Assembly: GCA_025964935.1 (NCBI GenBank)
Contig: JAOPXW010000193.1
Location: forward strand, 1-11,679
DNA length: 11,679 nucleotides
Origin: Friedmanniella sp.
GTDB lineage: Bacteria; Actinomycetota; Actinomycetes; Propionibacteriales; Propionibacteriaceae
Direction of reading: 5' to 3'
Position numbers and translations under genes: made by a program
Notes under the pieces: model-generated
What the model was told of the DNA's origin: nothing
Seen by the model: the letters and a program-made list of their open reading frames with translations, nothing else
Database searches by the model: none
Part shown: positions 1 to 6,766 of the stretch, piece by piece
Layout: every line of letters starts with the position of its first letter
Numbering within the stretch: the first letter of the stretch is position 1

Positions 1-431
1 CCCAGCTCGAGGTGGTCGCGCGGGGTGAAGCCCTCGGCGGCGAAGTCCCGCGGCGAGCCGATCGTCTCGAGGACGACGTAGTCGTCCTCACCACCCTCGG
101 GCACGCCGTCGGCGACCAGGTTGCCGACCTGCTTCAGCAGCCCCTCGTACGCCGCCCCGGCCTCGTTCTGGGCGGCCTCGGCCTGCTTGACCAGCTCGGC
201 CAGCTCCTTGGTCCGGGCCAGCAGCTCGGTGCGCTCCTCACCCTGGGCGCGGGGGATGCGCTTGCCGAGCTCCTTCTGCTCGGCCCGGGCCTCCTCGTAC
301 CGCGCGATCGCGCTCCGTCGGGTCTCGTCGGTGGCCACCAGCTCGTCGACGATGGCCTCCGACTCCCCACGGGCCCGCTGCGAGGCGCGGATGCGGTCGG
401 GATCCTGCCGGAGCACCTTGACGTCGATCAC
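1..431 (-). CDS. serS: Seryl-tRNA synthetase, N-terminal part (runs off the window)
   Basis: This enzyme charges tRNA-Ser with serine in the cytoplasm. Only the first 143 residues are present, because the gene continues past base 1; the class II catalytic core is outside the window. What is visible is the family's N-terminal tRNA-binding arm: an opening VIDVKVLRQDPDRIRASQ, then a charged helical hairpin at about residues 25-100 rich in Glu, Lys, Arg and Ala (including RTKELAELVKQAE), then the conserved joint GNLVADGVPEGGEDDY (residues 103-118) leading into the core. The start is GTG at 431. It is preferred because the protein aligns from residue 1 with actinobacterial SerS and because a -10 hexamer ends 7 bases upstream with no room for a Shine-Dalgarno sequence. 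It is divergent from the PAP2/diacylglycerol kinase gene. Identity is secure; the missing part cannot be assessed. Confidence 0.93.
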   Translation of the reverse strand, partial: MIDVKVLRQDPDRIRASQRARGESEAIVDELVATDETRRSAIARYEEARAEQKELGKRIPRAQGEERTELLARTKELAELVKQAEAAQNEAGAAYEGLLKQVGNLVADGVPEGGEDDYVVLETIGSPRDFAAEGFTPRDHLEL

Positions 432-438
432 CCGCCCT

Positions 439-444
439 ACCCTA
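439..444 (-). promoter_or_regulatory. -10 element for leaderless serS transcript
   Basis: TAGGGT on the minus strand ends 7 bases before the GTG start of serS. This distance puts the transcription start at or next to the G of GTG. No convincing -35 hexamer is visible 16-19 bases upstream. Confidence 0.6.
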
Positions 445-521
445 GCGACCGCTCCCCGGGCGGGTGGGCGGCTCGACCACCCACCGCGGTCGCGGTGGCA
501 CCGGCGTACGGCTGAGCGCGG

Positions 522-527
522 GACAAT
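522..527 (+). promoter_or_regulatory. Weak -10 candidate for the PAP2/DAGK gene
   Basis: GACAAT ends 6 bases before the ATG at 534. It keeps the critical A at position 2 and T at position 6 of TATAAT but lacks the first T. Its spacing matches the stronger leaderless promoters elsewhere in the window. No Shine-Dalgarno sequence is seen before this ATG. Confidence 0.4.
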
Positions 528-533
528 GGCGGC

Positions 534-2174
534 ATGGTTCGCCGGCCCCCGACGCGTACGTCGCTCATCATCGCGCTGTCGCTGCTCGTGGTCCTGGTCG
601 TCTGGACCTGGCTGACCTTCGCCTCGGCGGCGTTCGACGCCATGGACGCGCGGCTGGTCGCGCCCCGCCTCGACCCGCTCTCCCCGACCGCCCAGGTCGC
701 GGGCGCGCTCGCCCTGCTGACCTGGCCCGGGGTGGAGTACGCCGCCCTACTCGCCGTCGCGATCTGGGCGGCCCGCCACCGGCTGCGCCAGCTGGCCATC
801 GGGCTGGTGCTGACGGCCGCCCTCGCCTGGGGGACGGCGACCCTGGCCAAGAACGTCTTCGCCCGACCGCGGCCGGGGACCTCGCTGGATCTCATCACCA
901 CCCACGGCTACTCCTACCCCTCCGGTCACCTGACCGCCGTCGTGGCCTGCGCCATCGCCGTCGGGGCGACGTTCGCGGTCACCCGCCGGCCCGTACGGGC
1001 TCGCCTGGCCTGGCAGACCGGGGCGGCCGTCGTGGTCGTCGCGGTGGCGCTGGACCGCTGGGTGCTGGGGGCGCACTACGTCTCCGACCTGGTCGGCGGC
1101 GCCCTCCTCGGCGGGTTCGTGGCCACCCTGTCGCTGATCGTCGCCGGGGTGAAGGTGCCCGGACCGCAGGACCTGGTCACCGAGCTGGTCCGCCGGCAGA
1201 ACGTGCCCGACACCGACACCCCGCCGCTGCGGGCCGCCGTCATCTACAACCCCTCCAAGGTGACCGACTGGGTGACCTTCCGCCGGCACGTGGAGTACGA
1301 GCTGAAGGTGCGGGGTTGGGACCGCGCCCTGTGGCTGGAGACCACCGCCGACGACCCGGGCCGGGCCATGACCGCCCACGCGGTGGCCGAGGGCGTCGAC
1401 CTGGTCCTGGGGGCCGGCGGGGACGGCACCATCCGGGTGATCTGCTCCGGGCTGGCCGGGACCGGGATCCCGTTCGGGCTGATCCCGGCGGGGACGGGCA
1501 ACCTGCTGGCCCGCAACATCGGGATCCCGCTGGACGAGGGCGCGGCGCTCGACGTCGCCTTCGACGGGGTGGACAAGCCGATCGACCTGGTGCAGATCAC
1601 CGTCGACGGCGGCCCGCCGGACCACTTCGCGGTGATGGCCGGGATCGGCATCGACGCCGTGATCATGGAGGGCACCAACCCGGACCTGAAGAAGGCGGTC
1701 GGCTCGGCGGCCTACTTCGTCTCGGCGGCGCAGAACGCGAACCACCCGGCGCTGCACACCACCATCCGGGTCGACGACCACCCGCCGTTCCGGCGTCGGG
1801 CCCACATCATCGTGATCGGCAACGTCGGCTACCTGCAGGCCAACATCCCCCTGATCCCCGACGCACGCCCCGACGACGGGCTGCTCGACCTGCTGGTGGC
1901 CTCGCCCCGGACCGCCCGGGACTGGGTGCGGATCACGACCCGGGTGCTGACCCGCCGACGGCACACCGACGAGCAGCTGGACCGGATCGTCGGCCGCAGG
2001 GTGGTGATCACCGTCGACGAGCGGGACCAGTTCCAGCTCGACGGGGACACCGTCGGCGAGTGCGGCACGATGGTCGCCGAGGTCAAGCCCGGCGCCCTGC
2101 TGCTGCGGGTGCCCCGGCCGGTCGGTCAGGGGCGGCTGCGGTCGGCCGCCGAACTGGAGCCCGAGCCCGCCTGA
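534..2174 (+). CDS. Bifunctional PAP2 phosphatase / diacylglycerol kinase fusion
   Basis: This 546-residue protein joins two lipid enzymes. The N-terminal half is a membrane PAP2-type phosphatase with several hydrophobic segments (first at about residues 10-31) and all three active-site motifs: KX6RP at K106-P114, PSGH at 129-132, and R175...H181...D185 in the form RWVLGAHYVSD. The C-terminal half, from about residue 232, is a cytoplasmic lipid kinase of the DagK/YegS/sphingosine kinase fold, with the nucleotide-binding GGDGT at 295-299 and PAGTGN at 318-323. The phosphatase would remove phosphate from a lipid such as phosphatidate or an isoprenoid pyrophosphate, and the kinase would phosphorylate diacylglycerol or a similar lipid. 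Both halves look intact; the real substrates cannot be read from sequence. The ATG at 534 is the only usable start after an in-frame TGA at 513. Such fusions are a known actinobacterial architecture. Confidence 0.9.
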   Translation: MVRRPPTRTSLIIALSLLVVLVVWTWLTFASAAFDAMDARLVAPRLDPLSPTAQVAGALALLTWPGVEYAALLAVAIWAARHRLRQLAIGLVLTAALAWGTATLAKNVFARPRPGTSLDLITTHGYSYPSGHLTAVVACAIAVGATFAVTRRPVRARLAWQTGAAVVVVAVALDRWVLGAHYVSDLVGGALLGGFVATLSLIVAGVKVPGPQDLVTELVRRQNVPDTDTPPLRAAVIYNPSKVTDWVTFRRHVEYELKVRGWDRALWLETTADDPGRAMTAHAVAEGVDLVLGAGGDGTIRVICSGLAGTGIPFGLIPAGTGNLLARNIGIPLDEGAALDVAFDGVDKPIDLVQITVDGGPPDHFAVMAGIGIDAVIMEGTNPDLKKAVGSAAYFVSAAQNANHPALHTTIRVDDHPPFRRRAHIIVIGNVGYLQANIPLIPDARPDDGLLDLLVASPRTARDWVRITTRVLTRRRHTDEQLDRIVGRRVVITVDERDQFQLDGDTVGECGTMVAEVKPGALLLRVPRPVGQGRLRSAAELEPEPA

Positions 2175-2233
2175 GCCCGCCTGAGCCTGGATCAGCCGCG
2201 GCCCGAGCCCGCCCGGGCCTGGCTCAGCCGCGG
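2163..2233. repeat. Tandem direct repeats at a convergent gene junction
   Basis: A 10-base unit (gagcccgcct) occurs twice in a row at 2163-2182. It runs into a 29-base unit present at 2173-2201 and again at 2205-2233, with 3 mismatches by eye. The second copy contains the last codons and stop of pheA, and the first copy carries a duplicate of that tail. The stop codon of the PAP2/DAGK gene also lies inside the array. Confidence 0.75.
2200..2219. terminator. Possible bidirectional terminator hairpin
   Basis: GGCCCG and CGGGCC form a perfect 6-base-pair GC stem around an 8-base loop. It lies in the 49-base gap between the convergent PAP2/DAGK and pheA genes. There is no U-tract, so intrinsic termination is uncertain, but the location suits ending both transcripts. 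Confidence 0.4.
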
Positions 2234-3153
2234 ATCCGCCGCAGCCAGGCCGTGGCCGAGGCGTAGTCGGCGTTGGAGGTGCCCGTCTGGATCGTGGGGA
2301 CGGCCTGGTCCGCCCGGGGATAGCTGCCGAGGAAGACGATGTCGGAGCAGGTCCGGTGCAGGCCCATCAGCGCCTCGGCCAGCCGGGCGTCGTCGACGTG
2401 ACCCTCGGCGTCGACCGAGAAGCAGTAGTCCCCCAGGGTCCGCTTGGTCGGGCGGGACTCGATCCGGCACAGGTTCACCCCGCGGCTGGCGAACTGCTCC
2501 AGGATCTCCAGCAGGGCGCCGGGGTGGTCCTCCCGCATGAACAGGACCATCGTGGTCTTGTCGGCGCCGGTCGCGGGTGCCACCGGACCGGGCCGGGAGA
2601 CCAGCACGAAGCGGGTGACGGCGTCGGCGTTGTCGGCGATCCGCTCGGCCAGCGGGCTCAGCCGGTACATCTCGCCGGCCACCTGGGCGCAGACGGCCGC
2701 GTCGTAGCGCGAGCGGGGGTCGGCCACCTCGGCCGCGGCGGCGGCGGTCGAGCCACCCTCGGTGATCTCGGCGGCCGGCAGGTGGCTGGCCAGCCAGGTG
2801 CGGCACTGGGCCGCCGCGTGCGGGTGGGTCAGGACGCGGCGGACATCGGCCAGAGACGTACCCGGCCGCCCGAACAGGGTGAACTGGACCGGCAGCAGCA
2901 CCTCGCGGGTGATCACCAGCGGGTCCCCGTAGGTCAGGTTGTCCAGGGTCGCGGTCACCCCGCCCTCGACGGAGTTCTCGATCGGGACCAGGGCCGCGGT
3001 GATCTCGCCGTCGCGGACCGCCTGCAGGGCCAGGCCGACGGTCGCGTACGGGATCGCCTCCCCGCGCTGGGCCGGCAGAGTCATCAGCGCCTGGTGTGTG
3101 AACGTCCCCGCGGGTCCGAAGTAGCCGTAGCGGGCGGGCGGGACTCCAGGCAC
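2224..3153 (-). CDS. pheA: Prephenate dehydratase with ACT regulatory domain
   Basis: This enzyme converts prephenate to phenylpyruvate in phenylalanine biosynthesis, in the cytoplasm. The 309-residue chain has the usual monofunctional form. The dehydratase domain begins with YGYFGPAGTFTHQA (residues 10-23), has the IENS segment at 58-61 and the catalytic TRF motif at T180-R181-F182. An ACT domain follows from about residue 198, with the GALLEIL turn (212-218) and the ESRP motif (232-235) that in this family takes part in phenylalanine binding and feedback inhibition. There is no chorismate mutase domain. The start is GTG at 3153, six bases after a TACCCT -10 hexamer, which implies a leaderless message and leaves no room for a leader-peptide attenuator. 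The C-terminus ends inside a tandem repeat. In M. tuberculosis pheA lies a few genes from serS, as here. Confidence 0.97.
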   Translation of the reverse strand: MPGVPPARYGYFGPAGTFTHQALMTLPAQRGEAIPYATVGLALQAVRDGEITAALVPIENSVEGGVTATLDNLTYGDPLVITREVLLPVQFTLFGRPGTSLADVRRVLTHPHAAAQCRTWLASHLPAAEITEGGSTAAAAAEVADPRSRYDAAVCAQVAGEMYRLSPLAERIADNADAVTRFVLVSRPGPVAPATGADKTTMVLFMREDHPGALLEILEQFASRGVNLCRIESRPTKRTLGDYCFSVDAEGHVDDARLAEALMGLHRTCSDIVFLGSYPRADQAVPTIQTGTSNADYASATAWLRRIRG

Positions 3154-3159
3154 CCGGTC

Positions 3160-3165
3160 AGGGTA
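3160..3165 (-). promoter_or_regulatory. -10 element for leaderless pheA transcript
   Basis: TACCCT on the minus strand ends 6 bases before the GTG start of pheA, so transcription should begin at or beside the start codon. No good -35 is seen. Confidence 0.6.
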
Positions 3166-3207
3166 GCCCCGTGAGCGCCCCCCGCTCGCGCGACGCTGAG
3201 TTGTGGA

Positions 3208-3241
3208 GAAGATTCGGTGCGGACTACCGAGCCGAATCTTC
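3208..3241 (-). terminator. Long perfect hairpin after the 3262-3999 gene
   Basis: GAAGATTCGG (3208-3217) and CCGAATCTTC (3232-3241) are perfect 10-base inverted repeats around a 14-base loop, and the loop can form a further CGG/CCG pairing. The hairpin starts about 20 bases after the stop codon of the gene ending at 3262, so a terminator for that gene is the simplest reading. No run of T follows on the minus strand. It also sits about 55-88 bases upstream of the predicted pheA start, so an operator role is possible. Confidence 0.55.
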
Positions 3242-3261
3242 GCCCGAACTCGGGCCGACCC

Positions 3262-3999
3262 TCAGCCGTGCGCGCGGACCGAGTCCAGAGCGGCGTTCAG
3301 GGCGTCCACCAGGGCCTTCGAGGAGTCGTCCGGGCGTACGGAGTAGACGACGGCCCGGTCCGGACCGCGCTGCAGGGCCAGCACCACGAGTCGGTCGGCG
3401 TGGCTGGGCAGCCCGGGGAGGTCGTAGTGCACCTCGCCGGTCACCGCCACCGCCTCGTCGCGGGGCAGCGGCAGGGTGACCACCTTCCGCTGCCGCACCG
3501 TCGTGGTCTGCCCCGCGTACGCGGCCCGGCGCAGTGCGTCGAACATCCGGTCGGCGGTGGTCTGCACGTCCTCCCCCACCAGGTCCGGCGCGGGGATGCC
3601 GAAGCCGGCCTCGGCGTACCAGTCGTCGCCGGCGGCGTTGTAGTCCCGGTGCACCAGGGCGCTGCAGCGGATCACCGAGGTGAACTGCGGCGGCTTGGCC
3701 TCGGGGGCCGGGGCACAGCCGTACGGGGAGAAGGGCAGCGTCACCCGCGCCTCGCCGATCGTGGCCTGTTGGGTGTCGAGGTTCCAGCGGACCCGGGGGA
3801 GGTCGACGGTGGGAGCGGGTGGCGGGACGGCCGGCCCGCTCGCCAGCCGGGGGGTGCTCCAGGCCGTGACCCCGGCCAGCGCGAGCAGGCAGACGACCGC
3901 GACGGCCCCGACGATCAGCACGGCCACCGGCCACGAGAGCCTCGGCCCGCCCGCACGGGACGCCGCGGACGACGTCGGGCGCGGGGCGGGGTCCGTCAC
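3262..3999 (-). CDS. Membrane-anchored extracytoplasmic protein, function unknown
   Basis: I do not recognise a family for this 245-residue protein. It has a short polar N-terminus (residues 1-22), one hydrophobic segment (about 23-46), and then a Pro/Ala-rich linker (50-66) before a soluble domain. This layout predicts a single-pass anchor with the C-terminal domain outside the membrane. The soluble part has two cysteines, C95 and C112, that could form a disulfide. It also has alternating beta-like stretches (RKVVTLPLPRDEAVAVTGEV at 171-190, DRLVVLALQRG at 202-212) and an acidic/aromatic patch at DDWYAEAGFGIP (125-136). There is no lipobox. GTG at 3999 is chosen because a TAGGGT -10 hexamer ends 6 bases before it. 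It is divergent from the adenosine deaminase gene. Codon use looks like that of its neighbours, and I infer a real but uncharacterised gene. Confidence 0.75.
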   Translation of the reverse strand: MTDPAPRPTSSAASRAGGPRLSWPVAVLIVGAVAVVCLLALAGVTAWSTPRLASGPAVPPPAPTVDLPRVRWNLDTQQATIGEARVTLPFSPYGCAPAPEAKPPQFTSVIRCSALVHRDYNAAGDDWYAEAGFGIPAPDLVGEDVQTTADRMFDALRRAAYAGQTTTVRQRKVVTLPLPRDEAVAVTGEVHYDLPGLPSHADRLVVLALQRGPDRAVVYSVRPDDSSKALVDALNAALDSVRAHG

Positions 4000-4005
4000 G
4001 GGGCC

Positions 4006-4035
4006 ACCCTAGACCGACGTCGGGGTCTCTGTCGG
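4006..4035 (-). promoter_or_regulatory. Promoter for the 3262-3999 gene, with palindrome in the spacer
   Basis: On the minus strand the -35-like CCGACA (4035-4030) is separated by 18 bases from the -10 TAGGGT (4011-4006), which ends 6 bases before the GTG start. A perfect 10-base palindrome, CCGACGTCGG (4014-4023), lies in the spacer, where a repressor would block RNA polymerase. The operator role is inference. Confidence 0.55.
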
Positions 4036-4129
4036 GCTGACGGCTGCACGCCGGCGACCCACCGGGACCGACCAGGCCTGCGCCGAGCTGTTCGCCGACG
4101 CCCCGACGCCACCGGCGGCCGGGGCTGCG

Positions 4130-4135
4130 TAGGTT
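4130..4135 (+). promoter_or_regulatory. -10 element for leaderless adenosine deaminase transcript
   Basis: TAGGTT ends 6 bases before the ATG at 4142, consistent with transcription starting at the start codon. No clear -35 is visible. Confidence 0.6.
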
Positions 4136-4141
4136 GGGGCG

Positions 4142-5182
4142 ATGTCGGTCTCCCAGCGCTTCCTCGCCGGTCTGCCCAAGGTGGAGCTGCACGTCCACCA
4201 GGTCGGGTCCGCCTCGACCCGGATCGTGGCCGAGCTCGCCGCCCGCCACCCCGGTCGCGTGCCCAGCGACCCGGCGGCGCTGACGGACTTCTTCGTCTTC
4301 GACGACTTCGGGCACTTCATCTCCACCTACCTGTCGGTGGTCGACCTGGTACGGACCCCGGAGGACGTCCGGATGCTGACGTACGAGGTCGCGGTGGACA
4401 TGGCGGCCCAGAACATCCGCTACGCCGAGCTCACGGTCACCCCGTTCCTCACCGTCGGCGACCGGCTGCCGGCCGAGGCGTTCCTGGAGGCGATCGAGGA
4501 CGCCCGGGTGGGCGCGGCGCGGGACTACGGCGTGGAGCTGCGCTGGATCTTCGACATCCCCGCCGACTTCGGGATGCCGGCCGCCGAGCTGACCGCCTCG
4601 GTCGCCCTCGACCACGACGTACCGGGGCTGGTCGGGTTCGGGATCGGCGGGTCGGAGCAGGGCTTCCCTCGGTCGATGTTCGTCGAGCAGTTCGACCGGG
4701 CCCGCGCCGCCGGGCTGCACAGCGTGCCGCACGCCGGCGAGACGACCGGGCCCGAGACCGTCTGGGACGCCGTCCGCACCCTCGGGGCCGAGCGGATCGA
4801 GCACGGCATCACCGCCGTCGCAGACCCGGCGCTGCTGGCCCACCTGGCCGAGAACCGGATCGCCCTCGACGTCTGCCCGACCTCGAACGTGACCCTCAAG
4901 GTGGTGCCCCACCTGGACCAGCACCCGCTGGCCGCGCTGGTCGCGGCCGGGGTTCCCGTCACCATCAACAGCGACGACCCGCCCATGTTCGCCACCGACC
5001 TGACCAGCGAGTACGTCATCGCGGCCCGGTTGCTCGACCTGGACGCCCGCGGGGCCGCCGACCTGGCCCTGGCCGGGGTGGACGCCTCCTTCGCGAGCGA
5101 GGAGACCAAGGGCGCTCTGCGGGCCGAGATCGAGGTCTACCTGGCCGAGGCCGTGGCGGACGGGCTGGACCGGCCGGCCTGA
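4142..5182 (+). CDS. Adenosine deaminase family protein
   Basis: This is a zinc-dependent purine deaminase of the amidohydrolase fold, 346 residues, cytoplasmic. The best guess is adenosine to inosine in purine salvage. The metal and catalytic residues of the family are present: HVH at H17/H19 in the opening LPKVELHVHQVGS, HAGE at 197-200 (E200 is the usual proton donor), the histidine at H221 in RIEHG, and the zinc aspartate in NSDDP at 276-280. CPTSN (245-249) is also typical. Differences from textbook enzymes are QVGS instead of LEGS after HxH, IEHG instead of IGHG, and SDDP where many have TDDP. The substrate could therefore instead be adenine or 6-amino-6-deoxyfutalosine. The ATG at 4142 is supported by an adjacent -10 hexamer. 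The last 46 bases overlap the convergent mannosyltransferase gene. Confidence 0.85.
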   Translation: MSVSQRFLAGLPKVELHVHQVGSASTRIVAELAARHPGRVPSDPAALTDFFVFDDFGHFISTYLSVVDLVRTPEDVRMLTYEVAVDMAAQNIRYAELTVTPFLTVGDRLPAEAFLEAIEDARVGAARDYGVELRWIFDIPADFGMPAAELTASVALDHDVPGLVGFGIGGSEQGFPRSMFVEQFDRARAAGLHSVPHAGETTGPETVWDAVRTLGAERIEHGITAVADPALLAHLAENRIALDVCPTSNVTLKVVPHLDQHPLAALVAAGVPVTINSDDPPMFATDLTSEYVIAARLLDLDARGAADLALAGVDASFASEETKGALRAEIEVYLAEAVADGLDRPA

Positions 5183-6759
5183 GCCCGGCCCTCGGGGACG
5201 CGGCGGAGCGGGAACAGCTCGGGCCGGTCCGGCCGCTTCCACCACAGCACCACGGCCAGCAGCACGGCGAACTGGACGGCCGGCGACAGCGTGTCCCGGA
5301 TCCGGATCGAGGTCGTGTCCAGCGCGTGGCCGACCTCCAGGGCGCGACCGGGCACGTAGGCCAGCGACAGCGGCGCGATCCGCATCAGCATGATCTGGTC
5401 GAGCTTGCTGGCCGCCAGCAGGGCCAGCGGCATCCAGGCGATCAGGTCGTACCAGCTGAGCGTGTACATCGAGGTGATCAGCCAGGCGATGGAGAGCACG
5501 AGGGAGGACCGCAGGGCGATGGTCAACGGGTCGCGGCGCAGGTCCTGGCCCTTGGCCAGCCCCGGCGCCGCGGTCCAGGGGACCACCCGCGACAGCATCC
5601 AGCCGATCACGAACAGCCCCAGGTAGCTGATCACCCCGACGACGATCTTGGCGTGCACCCCGGTCAGGAACAGGGTGAAGAAGCGGAACACCGGGTTGGC
5701 CCAGGACCCGACCGAGACGTACCCCCCGTTGCGCAGCACCTGGAAGAAGGCCGCGGGCTGCCAGGCGACGTACGCCAGCCCCATCGGGATGGCCGCGCCC
5801 GCGCACAGCAGCAGCGCCTTCCTGGGCTCGCGCCGGTAGGCCCAGAGCATGGCCAGGCCCCAGATGCCGATGCTCAGCTTTCCGCAGCCGGCCAAGCCGA
5901 TGCCCAGACCGGCCAGGAACGGGTTCTTGCGCAGAAACATCAGCCCGGCGACGGCGAACATCACCGAAATCGCCTCGTTGTGGGCGCCGGCCACCACCGC
6001 CCAGATGAGCACTGGGTTGGCGATGGTCAGCAGGGTGGCGCGGGCCCGGCGCCGCGGGTCACCGTGGGCCATCATCACGATCCCGGCGCAGGCCAGGATG
6101 AACGGCACCACCGAGAACAGCTGGAGCCAGAAGACGATGTCGTGCATGTTCTCGCCGCCGAGCTTGTTGGCCAGCAGCTGGGACCAGGAGGTGATCGGAC
6201 CGTAGACGCTGGGGGTGTCCTGCCACGGCCGCTCGGTCCAGCGCAGCACCGGGTCGAACTGGCCGCGGAACACCTCGGCCGGGGTGATGGAGTACGGGTC
6301 GCGGCCGATCGCCTGCAGTCGCCCGTATGCCGCGTACATCAAGACGTCGGCCGAGGTCAGCGGGGGCACGGTGATGGTGAGCAGGCTGAGGGTCGTGCCG
6401 AGCGCGAACAGCCGGCGCAGGCGCGGCTTCCAGCCGTCGGCCAGCGCCCGCAGGGCCACGAAGAGCCCGAGCGCGCCGATCAGAATGGCCAGCCAGATCA
6501 GGCTGGAGACGAACCACTCGTTGGGGTGCACGGTGCCGGCCGGCAGGTACCACGACGGGAGGTAGGAGTCCCGGGGGCCGAGGGTGAGGGTGACGGCCGA
6601 CGGACCGAGGAAGCCGGCCAGCAGGGTGAGGGCGGTGGCGGCGATGATGCCGGCCAGCCCGAAGCGGTGGTCGCGGTGCCACACCGTCGGACGGTAGACC
6701 GGCCGCGCCGGGGCGGCCGGATTGCCGGGACGACGCCGCTGACGACTGTGGGTGCTCAT
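5137..6759 (-). CDS. MptA/MptB-like polyprenol-phosphomannose alpha-1,6-mannosyltransferase
   Basis: This 540-residue integral membrane protein has about a dozen hydrophobic segments (the first at about 34-56, the last at about 493-507) and a basic cytoplasmic N-terminus. It resembles the GT-C glycosyltransferases MptA/MptB of mycobacteria and corynebacteria, which use polyprenol-phosphate mannose outside the membrane to extend the alpha-1,6-mannan backbone of lipomannan. Supporting features are the large outer loop after the second and third segments with SADVLMYAAYGRL (136-148), the acidic SAD expected at a GT-C active site, SVYGPITSW (184-192), GAHNEA (258-263) and LSWYDLIAWMPLALL (434-448). 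The ATG at 6759 lies 7 bases after the stop of the upstream glycosyltransferase gene. A GGTGA motif that includes that stop can serve as its ribosome site, implying coupling. MptA versus MptB, and the exact polymer, cannot be decided here. Confidence 0.8.
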   Translation of the reverse strand: MSTHSRQRRRPGNPAAPARPVYRPTVWHRDHRFGLAGIIAATALTLLAGFLGPSAVTLTLGPRDSYLPSWYLPAGTVHPNEWFVSSLIWLAILIGALGLFVALRALADGWKPRLRRLFALGTTLSLLTITVPPLTSADVLMYAAYGRLQAIGRDPYSITPAEVFRGQFDPVLRWTERPWQDTPSVYGPITSWSQLLANKLGGENMHDIVFWLQLFSVVPFILACAGIVMMAHGDPRRRARATLLTIANPVLIWAVVAGAHNEAISVMFAVAGLMFLRKNPFLAGLGIGLAGCGKLSIGIWGLAMLWAYRREPRKALLLCAGAAIPMGLAYVAWQPAAFFQVLRNGGYVSVGSWANPVFRFFTLFLTGVHAKIVVGVISYLGLFVIGWMLSRVVPWTAAPGLAKGQDLRRDPLTIALRSSLVLSIAWLITSMYTLSWYDLIAWMPLALLAASKLDQIMLMRIAPLSLAYVPGRALEVGHALDTTSIRIRDTLSPAVQFAVLLAVVLWWKRPDRPELFPLRRVPEGRAQAGRSSPSATASAR

Positions 6760-6766
6760 CGTGCGG

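Noticed and set aside
464..2266. A 600-codon open frame on the plus strand
   Set aside because: It is the out-of-frame shadow of the PAP2/DAGK gene, which carries all the motifs in the other frame.
3154..3261. Attenuator or leader peptide controlling pheA
   Set aside because: The -10 hexamer lies only 6 bases from the start codon, so there is no transcribed leader to hold one. The hairpin there lies upstream of the promoter.
3224..5806. An 860-codon open frame on the minus strand
   Set aside because: It runs antisense to the adenosine deaminase gene and out of frame with the two minus-strand genes; composition is that of a GC shadow.
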